NCBI GenBank assembly: GCA_011799875.1
Contig: CM022302.1
Span: 98,473,494-98,537,493, forward strand
DNA: 64,000 bases
Reading direction: 5' to 3'
From: Thinopyrum elongatum
Taxonomy: Eukaryota; Streptophyta; Magnoliopsida; Poales; Poaceae
A program made the translations under genes and the position numbers. Below are positions 21,983-36,029 of the stretch, one piece after another. The notes under the pieces were generated by a model. It worked only from the letters and a program-made list of their open reading frames with translations. It did not search any database and was not told where the DNA came from. Positions within the stretch are counted from its first letter, which is position 1, and each line of letters opens with the position of its first letter.

Positions 21983-24900
21983 TGTGACACCCCCGGCTTA
22001 ATCGTGCACTAATCATACACGCAAATGCACATGATCAAGCCTAAGGACTCACTTGAAGATATCACAACACAACTCTAAAACATAAATAAAGTCATACAAG
22101 CTTTATATTACAAGCTAGGGGCCTCGAGGGCTCGAATACATAAGCTCGCATACAAGCGTCAGCGGAAGCATCAGATATCTAAGTACAGATATAAAAGAAA
22201 GACAGATAGGCCTTTAAAAGGCGGGGCAAAAGAAAACCCTACGGTCAAAAAGGGGCAGGCCTCCTGCCTGGGACCCTCCGAACCTACTCCTGGACGTCAG
22301 CCAGCTTGTAGTAGTAACCACCCTCGGGGTGCCAGTAGTGGTCGTCGATAGGGGCAGCTGTCTCAGGGGCTCCGTCACCTGGTTGCATCAACGGATATGG
22401 GGAAAAAGAGGAAGCAAAGCAACCGTGAGTACTCATCCGAAGTACTCAGCAAACAAGGATCTACACTACATATGCAACATTATCAAAGAAAGGCTGTATA
22501 TGTGGACTGGGCTGCAGAAATGCCAGAATAGAGAGAAGGCCTAGTCCTATCGAAGACTAGCATCTTCAACGGTCTTGCAGCATTAGAAGAGTGTAGATCA
22601 GTACAATATAAAGTAATAGTAGTGTTATCAACCTCACCCAGAGATCCTTCCTCGACTCCCTGCGAGAAAGCAATCCCAGAGCCTTACTATCCATATCTCA
22701 TCACAAGTATCCAATTCTAGTTGTATCGATCGGGATACAACTCCGAGCGTCCGTTACCGAGGATCCGGCTATGCATAGATTAGTTCTTCCCTGCAGGGGT
22801 GCACCAACTTACCCACCACGCTCGATTAACTCCGGCCGGACACACTTTTCTGGGTCATGCCCGGCCTCGGCCAAACGATACGCCGCAACCCGACCGAAAA
22901 CTTAACAGATAGGTCAGCACGCCAGACTAACCTATGCACCCAGGAGTCTTGGGCCTTCGCCCCGGGAACTCCTGCACATTGCGAACACGGCCGGTGAGCA
23001 GACCTAGCAGCCTCCATTACAAAGGAGGGTGCTTAACACGGTCCAACCTGGCGTGCGCCGCTCAATCGCATGACGTCTATTAAGCTTCGGCTGATGCATA
23101 CGACGCAGAGTGCCCATAACTATTCCCACGTGATGGTTAGTGCTATCAGGCCAAAGGCCTACTCGGATCAAATATCCAAATCGTTAGTGAATTAGGAGCG
23201 CGCGGTAACGAGCAGAGACTCACGATCGATGTGACCCCGTCGCCCCATCTCGAGGACTTGCTGCAAGGGCTAAGAATGCCCGACCGTGCCTCGTAATTAT
23301 CTCGCGGGCACCCTCCAGGTCAACCCGTCTCCACATCACTCGCATCACATGCTCGCGCGGGTACCCCTCAGGGCCGACCCGACTTAATCATGGTTCATGG
23401 TTAAAGTCATAGTAACTGTGTGTCCAAACACCAGGGGGAAACCTGAGGAATCACCCTCGATGGATTCCACCTGATGTAATCGTCAAGGTGAATTTAGGAG
23501 GAATCACCCACGAGGTTCACACTTGAGGTGTTGCACGACGGCGTCGTTATCGGGAGTGGTGAAGGAAAAATCACCCTCGGTGACCACGACCGAATAGCTA
23601 CTCTACAGAGTTAACATCAGAAGTGCTAAACGAGGTATTACCCTCGGCACTCGATAGTAACGCTGCAGTGTCGTACAACTAAGGGGGTGATGTGCGGTGC
23701 CGGGGCTTGGTTGTCGATCACGTTGATCGAGTCATCTGATAATCCAGCGGGGGCAACTTGGGACAAAGTGGGGTTCTCTAGTGGGTCTCTATCCAGCCTA
23801 TACTAAGCAGTTTAGGATAAACAGGTAGGTATCAACATCAGTTACAAAAACAGGCTATGCATCAAAAATAGGATAAACAGTAGCAGCAGTAATTTCTATT
23901 GCAAGCATAAGAGAGAAAGAATAGGCGATATCGTCATGTTCAAAAGGGGGAGGTGCTTGCCTGGAAGCTCTGCGGCAAAAGCAAGGTCGTCAACGATGTC
24001 GTCGGGCTCCTGAGCTGCGTCGGTCTCGGGGACTACGTCGGTGTCGGGATCTACCGAGAGAGAAGAGGGGGAGGAAACAGATAAATACACAGCAAACATA
24101 TGCAAACACAGAGCATGCCATGCTAAGGTGCAGTGCAGGGTTGCCTAAAGACATGTCTAAATCATTTTAGTTATTTTAAGATTTAAGTTGGATTTATTAA
24201 CCGGTATATATGCACTATTCATCTACCGGAAATGGACAAAAAGTTGCGGGTTCACCTACTTAGAGGGTCCCGACATGGAAACAGATGGCATGGTTGGATT
24301 CGTCTCGTCTTTCTGATCAACTTTCACGTAGAAAGTTTTTCGATCCGAGCTACGGTTTATTTTCTACGATTTTCTAAAGTTTTAAACATATTCTGGAATT
24401 ATTTAAATTAACAGAAAACAATTATGACATCAGCATGATGACATGCCTGCGTCAGCAGTCGGCTGGCCAGCTGACTGGTCAAATAGGCCAGTGGGTCCCA
24501 CATGGCAGTGACAGAAGCTTAACTGAGTTTAATTAAAACTAAACAGAGACTAATTAGCTACTGGGCCCCACATGTCAGTGACGGACTGAGATAATTAATT
24601 AAGTTTATTTATAAAGATACTTTAATTAACTAAATATGTGGTGGGGCCCGTATGTCAGTGGCACTGGGCAGCCCAGTCAGCACGTTGACTGGGTCAACCC
24701 AGTCAACCCAGTCAACCCAGTCAACGGGGCCCGTGGGGCCCGCTGGCAGCGACCCAGGGGTGGTGCCCGCTCAGCCACGTCGGCGGCGGCCAACGGCGAG
24801 TTGCCGGCGACCAAAAACACGGTGGAGCGTACGGGCACTCGCCGTAATCGCGCTACACACGGCCGTTTGGCACGTGGTTTGATTCGTTCGAACGAGCGGT

Positions 24901-26157
24901 GAGCGGCGCATCTGCTGGTGGTGGTGGTTTCGCCGGAGTCGGCCGGAATCAGCGTCGGCGACGAGCGGAGGCGGCGGCATTCTCGGGCGCTCGTCGAGCT
25001 AGGTGCTAGAGGAGCACGAGAAGATGCGCGCGTGTGTGCGTCGTGCTCCTGGGAGCACCAGGAGTACGACGGTGGGCTCAGGCGAGCGTGTCAGTGGCTG
25101 TGGCCACGGCGGCGAGGTGATCTATGGCGGCAAGCTCATGGCAACAGCGACGAGCTAGCTACGACGAGTACGTAGACAGCCAGAGAGATGGGAGAGAGAG
25201 GAGGGCTTACCGAGCGGCTACGTAAAGCCTTCGGAGGTTTAGGAGCAGCGGCGGCGACGAATTCGTCGGAGAAGCTCGCCGGAACCGAGGAAGAGGATGA
25301 GCTCGAGGAGCTCGACGTGGTGCTCCCCGGCCCCGATGGCTTGGCTTAGATGGAGTAGCGGACAACGGCGGTGCTCTACGACATCCCGGCGAGGCGTGTG
25401 GTCAACGGTGGCCCCGGGATCTTGGTGTGCGGCGGCGGAGGCTCTCGGGCGAGCTCGAGATCGAGAGAGAGAGAGCGATGGAGGGAGAGGAAGGAGTGGA
25501 TGAGGATGGAGGGGAGACGGAGGGGGGTCCTTATCCCTTCCTCGCGTCGGTGGGCGTCGCCGTGTCGCCGTCTCACCGGCGAGCGCGTGCGCAACCATGG
25601 GCGCGCCGACACGGAGGCGAGGAGGGTGGCGACTGTGCAGCGGGGCAGGCTAGGCCGGCTGGGCCTATCACTGTGCACTAAGACCCAGTGCACAGGAGTT
25701 TTTCTTCTTTTCTTTCAATTCTTTTTCTGTTTTCTTGTTCAGAGGATTATTAGGATTAAAATGAGATGCCAAATGATTTTGTATAAATGTGAAACTTGGC
25801 CACAGAGATATAATGGAATATTCTGCATTGCCACAAAATGTTTGGGGCCATCAGGAGTTGTCCAAGCATTTTTAGAAAATGAAAAGGCATCTTAAATACT
25901 GCTGGACCAGATAATAAATTCCCAGGGGCAATTTGGGAATTCCAAAAATGTTGGTTTCAACATGAAAAATATCTAGGGATTATTTGCCATAGGATGAACT
26001 ATTTTATTTGCACGACAGAAGAAACAAATATTTGACATGCAATTTGAATTTGAATTTGAAGCAGATTTTTGGACAAGTGGCATTTTGGCATGATGATCAT
26101 GATGACATGACCTTCATTAGGGGGAGATTACTGTAGTGTGATTCTGGGGGTGTTACA
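21983..26157 (-). repeat. Left LTR of element Y (3' LTR in its own orientation)
   Basis: 4175 bp. It contains a short array of GTCAACCCA units near 24690-24724 that is longer here than in the other LTR. Frames in the GC-rich part (24.6-25.9 kb) recur in the other LTR but have no recognisable protein similarity. Confidence 0.85.
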
Positions 26158-26170
26158 ATTCTCCTCCACT
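26158..26170 (-). promoter_or_regulatory. Polypurine tract of element Y
   Basis: On the - strand AGTGGAGGAGAAT directly precedes the LTR start TGTAACACCCCC, as expected for plus-strand priming of a - oriented element. Confidence 0.7.
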
Positions 26171-27023
26171 ACAAGAAATCTCGTCCCGAGATTTAAGTGA
26201 GGGAGTAAAGGGTAACGTCGGGAGAACTGACCCTTTTAGGGTTAATTATCTGGTGAACAATCCAGGGAATGTGGCAGAAGTATCTCTCGAGTTAAAACTT
26301 CTGAAAACATCGAGAGCAAAGTATGAAGGTACAATAAGTAGTTTCAAGCGAAAGGACAAACGATCGATACCTGAACAGAGTGTGTAGAGGGGTTCAGAGC
26401 ATCGGGAAACACACAAAGCCAAGAGCAAAGGATACTTCGAAATCAAGGATATACAGGGGAGTCAGGTTCTGATCCTGTGGAACTGTGATGAGGGTCGATC
26501 GAAAGTAGGGAGAACGGTGTCATTTTACCGGTCACGACAACAAGGTATGTCAGAGGATAGTCTGTCAGTTATGTCGGTAACAACGTCGGTACCAAGGGCG
26601 AGGGACGAAGAGAACCATTTTCCTGCTCGTTAAAACGAGGTGGACCAATAGGCAAAGTTCTCGTCCATCGGTGATACCAAAATGTCATCAACAATAGTAA
26701 TAGGGTCTCACTGACAAGGTTGTACATCGGGGTGTTTTATAAGCAGGGAATTTTTTCTGCTTATATCATATAGATCACAAGAAAAATTAAACAAACCAAA
26801 TGGAAAGGAAAATGTGTTTATACACAAGAATTAGGAGTGTATCTTTTCCCAAGGAAAAGTAGAGCATGATATACATGTCAGAACAACAAGTACATTACCA
26901 TTTAGATAAAGGGGCAAGGGAATTCATGATGTTATCCATACAACGGGGTCCGGATAATAGACCAAGAAGCATTTGGCAAGGTGCCTCCAGTGTTCTTGTT
27001 GATATTCGGAATACCACAGTCAT
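26171..27023 (-). other. Interior of element Y, left part
   Basis: About 0.85 kb with stops in all frames and no retroviral protein motif. It ends at the target-site duplication GCCTC (27024-27028) of element A. Confidence 0.5.
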
Positions 27024-27028
27024 GCCTC

Positions 27029-29192
27029 TATAGGGTAATGCAGCAGAAAAAAAAAATTCCGACCTACGCACCAGCCCAGGACCACTATGGAGATTGCATA
27101 CAAGGTTTGATCATTTTCGTTACCGACTCGTAGCGCAGCGGAAGTAGAGTCGATGACGATCGGCGGTGCAGATCCCCGCAGCTAGGATTTACAACCTCCC
27201 AACCGCGAGGATGTATACCCTCATCCACCACTCGGACAGCCCTCCGGGAGGCGGTCGGACAGTCCCCGGACGGTGTCAGGGACAGCCCTTCGGGAGGACC
27301 TTCGAAACTCGGACGGTCACTCGGACAGCCCTTCGGGAGGACTCACAGAACTCGAACCGTCACTTGGACAGCCCTTTGGGAGGCACTCTCGAACAGCCCC
27401 TCGGGCACTAAGATCGAAACTACGACCTCTCTACAGAGTTGCACACATACGGTGTCATCTATCCGGCAGGGCTTCGCCGTCCAGAACTAGTTCCCACCGG
27501 AACCCAGACAGCCTTTCGGCTCTACGAAACTATTTCGCGGGGAGGGAGAGAGAAGCCAGATCATTGCATGGCATGTGTATGTGAGAATGGATGAGTGTGG
27601 AGGGCTGCCCCTCCACCTCTATTTATAGGAAATCCCAAGGGGTAGGGTAGTTTAACACAAAAACCCAAAGTGCACATGAATGAAGTCCTTCCTCAAGGGC
27701 ATAAGGGTGAAACCAAGGAACAAGAGGGGCTCCATGGTGGAGCCCCAAGTGTGGCTGGCCACTCCCCCATGTGGGGCCCCCAAAGGGGCTCCTATCCATC
27801 CATGTCACACCCCAAGATCTTTTGAGCAAAGCCCAAAAAAATGGCTTTCCATAAAGTAATCCAAAAAGCACTTTCACTATTCACGACGACATTTTTCAGC
27901 GTCCGTTTGAACTGAAAATATTTATGCGGGCTTAGAACATTTCCAGTACCCACTAAAATAATTTTCAACGCGTTCCAGAACAATTCCGGTTTAGTGATTT
28001 TCATCTGCGAAAAGCATCTGAAGTGGTTCCGGCAGCTCCGGAACATTTTCGGTTTTTCATCCAAAAAATTCCCAGAAGTTTCCAGAATGATTCTGGCACC
28101 CTCCAAGAATTATCAGGCATGTGCCGAAACCAATTTGACTTAATGGTATCCTCTAAAACAACTTTTCAGTATCACCGGAACCCATCCGGTGACCTCTTTC
28201 TTCGGAACTTTTCCGCTGACTCCGAAAACTTTTTCCGGAAACTTTCTCTCAGACTCCCTGTCAAGTATTCAGCAGATAGATGACCCTTAAGTGTGTGACC
28301 CTATAGGTTCGGTGAAGTATAGACATGACCCAGAACCCCTTCCGATCAATGATCAACATCGGAGCCGTGGACACCCATATTGACCCCTATACCCACACGA
28401 ATGAATATTCGAGTGAACCTCCAGTTGCCGTGTGCTATTCATGTTGCTTCGCGATATGTTACAAATACCCGAGGTGAGACATGATGGCATCCCCGTGGGT
28501 CAACAACTTGTCCACTATGCCAGTTACCTCGTTACCGGTATTGTTCTCTTTTCTCGTTACCGTGTTCCGGCATCCCCGTGATCAAATCACAAACTGTCTG
28601 GCCAGACGATGATGGATACCGTAACACCGAGAGGGCCCAGAGATATCTCTCCATCGTCGAAGGAGCAAATCCTAATCTCGAGCTATCAAGTTACTTGACA
28701 CACTTTTCCATGAACCCGTAAGCCGCCGTAATAGCCACCCATTTACGGATGACGTTTAACAAACCCCAAAGTTCATGAAGCAAGCATGAAGAAACTCGAT
28801 ACTCTCATGGTCTAAGGAATCATGCAAACGTTAACCATCTCTGTGTTATTAACCATTAACTTCTGACGAAAGTATCTCATAGCATAACATCAATTCGGGT
28901 CGATTCAACACAAATGTTCTGCTAACAATTGTGCCCTCAAAATTGCCGGCATAGTCATGCCCATGATAAGGAAAATAGGATCATCATGCAATACTTGAGC
29001 CAGTCATAGAGGCTTGACTAGGAATACATTTTACCATTTATTATCCCACACGTGCACATGAGTTTCCCTCCAAGCCTCGTTTTATTTGCAGACTCGAGAA
29101 TCATTGCAGTTATAGCATGGAACATAAACCTAATTATGAACAGGGAGATAATCAATAACATTTATTATTGCCTCTAGCGCATATCTCTTACA
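27029..29192 (-). repeat. Left LTR of element A (3' LTR in its own orientation)
   Basis: 2164 bp. A TATA box, TCCTATAAATAGAGG on the - strand, lies at 27616-27630. Near 27230-27410 there are repeated phrases of the type GGACAGCCCTTCGGGAGG. Confidence 0.85.
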
Positions 29193-29204
29193 GACTCCCA
29201 CTTG
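29193..29204 (-). promoter_or_regulatory. Polypurine tract of element A
   Basis: CAAGTGGGAGTC on the - strand immediately precedes TGTAAGAG, the LTR start. CAAGTGGGAG-type tracts are usual in Angela/BARE elements. Confidence 0.8.
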
Positions 29205-32200
29205 CACTAGAGTCAATAATCTAGTTAATGGTAATGCACTTTACACCTGTGGCACACCGGTGTAAATATGCTTCGCTTGTGGTATAGCCTGATGTCCAAC
29301 GGATCTGACGACTTCAGCTCCTTGTGTATCTTTGCATATCCTCGCGTTTTCACGCTTTCACAAAATTCATATTTTGTGTGGACTTGGCTTTGTATGTATG
29401 TGAATCACAGGTCGAACCTGGATTCCTAAGACTGAGTTATGGAGCAACTACTTGCAGTAGTGTCCCATTGACAAAAGCCATCTTGGAACTGTACTAAGTT
29501 CAAGAATGAACTATATGATTCAACATCTTCTTTGTCACTTTAAAAGCAGCAACATACTTCGCCTCTGTTATAGAATTCGCCACAGTAACTTGTTTGGAAA
29601 CCTTTTCCAACTAACTGTGCCACCACATTGTGTGTTACACAAAACCCTCAGTTTAAATCAAAAATCACATGGAGCATTGATGACGATTGTATCAATGTAA
29701 TTACTTACAACGAGCACTTCATAATCTCTGCTTGCGAGAAAACATGTCATCAGTACTACTCTAGTACTCAATGACATCTTTCACTGTTGTCCCATGATCA
29801 GTACTTTTGATCACTTTGGTATCTATACTCGCAACAACTTTGGAGTATTGGACATATCTGGTTGGTTTTACATACCATGGAATACATGATTAATCCAAAC
29901 ACGAAGGTGTGTGGAATCTCCATCATGTATTTTGCTCATCAGTGTTTTTGGGACACCGAGTCTTGCAAAAACTCTTTCCATGTGACTTCGGCAAGAATCA
30001 CTCCTTGGCGTTTTAAATGCTAAGAAGTTTTAGCATCTTGTCAATATGTATCTTTGCTCAGCCCCATTAGGTAAATCTATCTCCATAGATCATCATGCCT
30101 AATATTAAGGCTATTTAGCCCAAGCACTTCACCGAAAAACTATTTTCAAATGAAGTCCTAATTCGTGTCAAGAAATTTATTTCCAATTAACAATGTGTCA
30201 AGCACACAACTTTTTTAGAAATATTATTATGCTCCCACTTACTTTCTTGAATCACAAGCATCTTCGTTACCCATTGATGAAGTCAAAACCCTTCTGACCA
30301 TTTCATCAAAACACGAAGATTCCAACTCCATTTTGCTCTCTTCTGTCCATTGCTGGAACTCTGAAGTTTGCATACTTACTAGCATCCTCTGGACTGACAA
30401 AATACCTTGGAATGTAACACATGCAAGTCCTTGGTTTCATTTCCATCAGATGGAAATCCTTTTATCATCCTTTGTTTCATATCTCATGATATGAAATATG
30501 TATTAATTGCTAGTTCAACCCGAACCGACTTTAAGCATCGCTACGGTGAAACAACCTCATCGTAGTCAACTCCTTGAACTTGTATATTGCAACAAGTCGA
30601 GCTTTATGGATAAAACATTTTTATCCGTATCAGTTTTTAGTTCCATAAAATTTGTTAGACTCTAAGTCTTCCGAAAGGTGTATCAAGATTTTAATCCTGA
30701 AACATTTATATGGAAACTATCTCGGATTGTATTGGCATTTAGCCAATTCCGGAGTCAGGGCCCATCAACGCTTCCTTGTGTATCGTAGGTATACTGTTGT
30801 CTAACAACAATATCTCGTATGCGCACCTGAGAGGTTTGCACGAGTTTTTCCTACGTGGTTCAGCTGCAAGTTCGACTGAAGTCCATACATCTCATGTAGA
30901 GGCTTCCGTATCAGTCGCTGTAGGAAACTCTGGAATCACTTCCAAGGTCTCTTTCCTTTGATCTGATGACGAAGATACTGTTTATCTCGTCGAGTTGCAC
31001 TATTCTCCCACTCACCTTTTTGAAAGAACCATTTTCTTCAAAAAGCATACCGTTCTTTGTGGCAAACCTATTTGCCTCGGCATAGTGAGGGAGGAATACC
31101 CAACATTTTGGGATAACCTACAAAGTAGCACTTGTCTGATTTGGAATAGGTTTGTAACCTTTTACACAAGCCCCATATTCCAAATGTTTAAGAAAAGATA
31201 TAATATGGTTGGGCGTACCATACCATGGCGTCATTTCAACAAACCTGATGGAGCTCTTTTCAGTGTAAAAGCCGCAGTCTCTAAAGCATCACTTTAAAAG
31301 GGATAATGGCAAATTTATTTATGTCATCTTTGATCTTACCATGTCATAAATGGTTCGATTACATCTTCATGGACTTTCCACTTGCAGTGGTGTTCCGGGA
31401 GGTGCATGTTATGAAACCCCTTTCACAACTCATCAGACATTCGCTAAACTTGTAACTTAAAAATTTCTTTCTGCAATCGAATTGTAGAAACATAATTTTC
31501 TTGTTACAATAACTTCTACTTCATATTTGAAAACCTTTCAAATGATTTCAAAAGATCCAGACTTATGTCTCATCAAGTAAATATCCATATATCTACTTGA
31601 GACATTTCTGAAGATAGATAAATCCACTACTTGCAACAACATTTATTGAACTACACACATCAAAATGTATGATCACCAATAAGTTTGTTGCTCGTTCCTT
31701 ATGGCCTATGAACAGTATTTCAGTCACTTCACTTTTTGGAGGAAAGTTGCAAGTGTCAGATGATTCAAAATCAAACGACTTCAAAATCCATTATAATGGA
31801 ATTTCCCATGCGGGTTTCTCCAATGTGACCAAATGCAGTGCCACACATGTGTGGTATTCTTTTAGTCTTGTGACTTTTAGTGTCAGTGTAATGGATGTAT
31901 CATATTACTATCAATACTCATAACATACATCCCATCTTTGATGGAAGTATGGCCCTTCATGTTATTCATAATACTGAACAACAATTGTTGTTTTTATGAA
32001 CAACCCTTTTGCAACAAACATTGTGCAATGGGCTAGAGTGTATGAAACTCTAAAAATGAATTATGAAAGTAAAAATAGAGGTAATATATTATTATCATTA
32101 TTCATAACATACATCTCATTCATAATGAAAGTATGGCCCTTATGTTATTCATAACACCGAACATCAGAAGTTCTCTTATGAATAACCTTCTTGCAAGATA

Positions 32201-34398
32201 CCTTATGCAAAGGGCTAGAGTGTGAAACTCTAAAATGAATTATGAAAGTAAATACATAGGTAATACACTGATGGAAGGTATAGTAACATTTACTATGTTC
32301 CCTGTGTGTATCTTAACCTCATTCCTGGCTAGTCTGTCAGGCCATAGTAGTTCTTACATCGAGTTGCAACAGAATGCAATCGAGCGGGTACCTTTGTGAT
32401 TAACTCACAATACCCAAGAATTAGTGATTAACATGTTTAACCATAATTCCCAAGAACTATATCTTTGACCAGCCTTCTATACATCAAAAACTTGTATGAC
32501 ATTCATACATGAGCTGGATATTCCAGTCTTCTTTCTTTTTGCCCTTATACTTATAACAGTTTAACTTTCAATATTTCTCCTACTCTTAGAAGAAGCACCC
32601 AACTCAAGAGTGGCATTCTACTGGATCCCTCTTGTATTAGTCTAATGCATAGTAAACACTTTTACCAACAGTTTGCAAAACAAACATTGCTTTGGATATC
32701 ACATATCTTTCAGCCTTTGTTTGTATCTGAAACTAATTTTCAGTTCCATGAATATCACATAGCTATCCCAAAACTTTTGAAGTTTGGGTCTCATGGAAGC
32801 AAACATATTGCATTTGACCCTAACGAAATTCTAGCTTTTTGGATGGAAGGACGAGAGTCACATCATCCATAGCATTAGTGGGAGAATACCGAAAGCATGC
32901 GATAGGACAAAGTCCTTCTCGGCACTCTTGAGGACAATCCTCACATTACGTTACCAACCGTAAAGTTTTAACCAGATATTTAACAGCTATTCAATTTTAA
33001 CAGGGAATGTGGAAACACGAGCCATTATTCTACAACTATTAGCAAATCACACTTAGACAGTGTTCAAAATTAATTGCACTGAGAATTTAAACAAGTTAAT
33101 TCTCCAGTGCGCTCCCAGTCAAATCAGTATCTCTCATAATTGATTGTGAGTGATACAAGACCTGCATTTCCATTCAACGCCATTGAACGAGAAGAACACT
33201 GATGGCGTGAACTTCAATCGGTAGGCAAACTTGCCGATCACATCTCTATGTGACTCTTGTTCATCTTTCGATGGGCGTGTTCCGAGCTCAGGGAGATCCT
33301 TCCAGAACGTCAAGACAACCAAGTGATCTTGCTGCGAGGTCTCAACTCACCCGCCTCACACATCCCTAATCGTTCGCACCCAGGGAGATCCTGTGATACC
33401 CCGAAAAGTTAGGTGCCGTGACGGTGCTACACTTGGGAGAACACTAACTACTTGATATTTTTGTGAGAGATCACCCTAATAAAAGCGACTACCGCGCAAT
33501 CAAGAAGGGTGCATCATAAGGGATAAAAATCTCAGGCAATTCATAATAGCATGATATGGTATAGCCCTTTCTGACGGAGAAGTCTTTCATTTCTTCGTCT
33601 TCGGCATTCGCGTCTGTGTTCACCTTCACGAAGATTGCCACCACCTTGTCAATGCACCAGATAATATTGCTATCGCTATAGCTAATAAAATAAGTGCATT
33701 ACACAAGGTTGACTCGCAGGTCATTTAAAGTGCAATCTTATGGCTCCAGCCATCATGCCGAATCATGACACGCAGGTCATGTTAATCAATTTACATTATA
33801 TAGTCATCTCATACATAATCAAATTATTATGAGCACTGCTATACCACATCACATGCACATGCAAACCCTCCTGCAAAACCAAGTTAGACGTCTCTAATCG
33901 GTTCATGCAAAAACTTGTTTTTCGTGGCTTCTAAGGTTTCGAAACAAACCGAAGCTACCAACGTCCATCATCAAGTATGATAATTCAAGTCGCTAGATTA
34001 ACTTTTGCAGGGTGTATGAAACACGAGATAATAAAATCTCGAGCCCCATACTAAACTTCGTCATACGCATGACCCCCGTGCAGATCATATCTGCATTGCC
34101 CTTTCGTCTGCGAAATTTCATCTTTCTTTTTAACTACGGTGGAATTCAATGAACTGTTAGCACTTCGTTGATCAATCAGGATCGCGGATTGCCAGAACAT
34201 TGAAACTCCACCATACTGTTATCAAGATCAGAAATATGCAAATTCTAGGGAAGTAACAAGAACATCGGGTAACAGATTTCATCTGCTACCCGCACAAATA
34301 ATTTTCAGTAATAGAACTCATCTACTACCTAATTATATTGTGCAACACCCATATATCTCCATGTATTCTAGATCGCAACCTACATCTATGCATAGCAC
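29205..34398 (-). pseudogene. Decayed Copia gag-pol interior of element A
   Basis: No frame longer than about 100 residues survives, but - strand islands are recognisable. GVDYDEVVSP, a reverse transcriptase motif (family consensus GVDYxETFSPV), is encoded near 30574-30545 and followed at once by a stop. QVTVANSITEAKYVAAF, from the RNase H block, is encoded near 29590-29542. Their order along the - strand (reverse transcriptase then RNase H toward the 3' LTR) is that of Copia elements. Frameshifts and stops are everywhere, so the element is dead. Confidence 0.7.
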
Positions 34399-34412
34399 GG
34401 CTCATGATGCCA
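34399..34412 (-). promoter_or_regulatory. Primer binding site of element A (variant Met type)
   Basis: On the - strand TGGCATCATGAGCC follows the LTR end CCTATAG. It resembles the tRNA-iMet primer site TGGTATCAGAGCC with a T-to-C change and an inserted T. Confidence 0.65.
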
Positions 34413-34755
34413 CTATAGGGTAACGCAGTAGAAAACAAAATTTTTCCGACCTACGCACCAGCCCAGGACCACTATGGAGATTACATACAAGGTTTGATCA
34501 TTTTCGTTACCGACTCGTAGCGCCGTGGAAGTAGAGTCGATGACGATCGGCAGTGCAGATCCCCGCAGCTAGGATTTACAACCTCCCAACCGCGAGGATG
34601 TATACCCTCATCCGCCACTCGGATAGCCCTCCGGGAGGCGGTCGGACAGTCCCCCGGACGGTGTCACGGACAGCCCTTCGGGAGGACCTTCGAAACTCGG
34701 ACGGTCACTCGGACAGCCCTTCGGGAGGACTCACAGAACTCAGACCGTCACTTGG

Positions 34756-35628
34756 TGTCGGGGTACGACACCTATGGGATCCAAAGGGACCCCTTTACGA
34801 TTCGGCGGGGGGAGAGGTATACGCAAAGAGCAGAACCAACGATCGACGCGGAAAGATTTTACCCAGGTTCGGGCCGCTGATCAGCGTAAAACCCTACTCC
34901 TGTTTTGTGTTCTTATTAATGTTCTTGAGCTCAGCCGTCAGGAGCGCTCGCTGTGAACAATACGTTCAAAGAGCAGCTACGCATGCAGAATGGGCCAGAA
35001 GTTCTCCTCCCCTGTAGCAGTTGCCTTGGGCCTCCTTTTATACGCTCCAAGGGGTCACCATAGTGGCAAAATGTACATACATTGAGGTGTAAAGTAGCTA
35101 CAGGGTAATCATACCTAACCCCTGACGGACTAGGACGAACGCATTTAATGCACCGTGAGGTGTCCATTTAGGTGTCCTTACTTTCTTGGGGATGGAAAAA
35201 GGGGCCATCCCATCAGCACCGCTTAAGCTCTACTTCATTGGCGCGTCGCCATGCATCCAAAGAAGGACCCAGAATGTCGGGTTTGTCGCTGTGCTAAAGT
35301 GGTGGCACAGCAACAAAACCCTGCCGGGCGCCAAGCCTCGCCGGGCGCCGAGCCTTGCCGGGCGCCAAGCCTTGCCGGGCGTCGAGCCTTGCCGGGCACC
35401 GATCCTTGCCGGGCTCCGCAGGCCACCCCGGCAAGATCTTGCTGGGGAAGCTGGCCTTCGGTTTCCGGCTCTCCTTATCTGCTGATCCTCAGATCTCTGA
35501 CTGGATGGTTTCTTTGATGGCTTGAATCAACCTCGAACTATTCCCCGGCAAGCCTTGCCGCGAGGATGGCTACAACTGCCCGTGCACAAGTACGGGGTAC
35601 TAGTGGCCCAATACATAGTACACCGACA
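34756..35628 (-). repeat. 3' LTR of element B
   Basis: On the - strand it runs from TGTCGGTGTAC to TACCCCGACA. The TATA box TATAAAAGG (- strand) is at 35034-35042. A run of about six 17-bp units of CTTGCCGGGCGCCAAGC type occupies about 35322-35417. Confidence 0.9.
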
Positions 35629-35835
35629 GGAGCCCCTGGGCCTAGCCCATACATGAGTGCGAGGCGTTGTTGGGCTAGGCCCAAACAGTGCACGGGCATG
35701 CGTGGCAGGGGATTAACTGCTCGTAAATATCCAGTTTACTGTGCCCCCCACTACATGCGTCGAACGCACGGCGTGGGGAGCGTGCCTCAAAGGCTGCAAC
35801 TGTGACGCGCCTATAGAGGCGCATTCACATTGGGG

Positions 35836-35873
35836 AATAAAAGAGGCGGCCCCGCTCCTTCCCCATAAAAAGG
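35836..35873 (+). promoter_or_regulatory. Putative promoter of the antisense accessory gene
   Basis: Two TATA-like boxes, AATAAAAGAGG at 35836 and CCATAAAAAGG at 35863, lie 160-190 bp before the ATG at 36030. A pyrimidine-rich leader lies between. Position and strand fit a dedicated promoter inside the element; this is inferred. Confidence 0.45.
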
Positions 35874-36029
35874 AGAAGCCGCAGAGGCACAAGTCTATTT
35901 ACCCCCCTCTTCTTCTCAATCTGGCCATCACCATTGCCTTCCTCCTCTCGAGCTCAGAGCGAAGCTTTTCCTCTTCCGCCCGCCGCTTCCACGCTCGCTT
36001 CACCCCCGGCTTCCGCCCTCTCAGCCGCC

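Noticed and set aside
27023..27028. Alternative LTR start of element A at TGCCTC (27023)
   Set aside because: Starting at TATAGGG (27029) gives a perfect GCCTC duplication on both sides and places the primer site correctly next to the other LTR; the alternative leaves no duplication.
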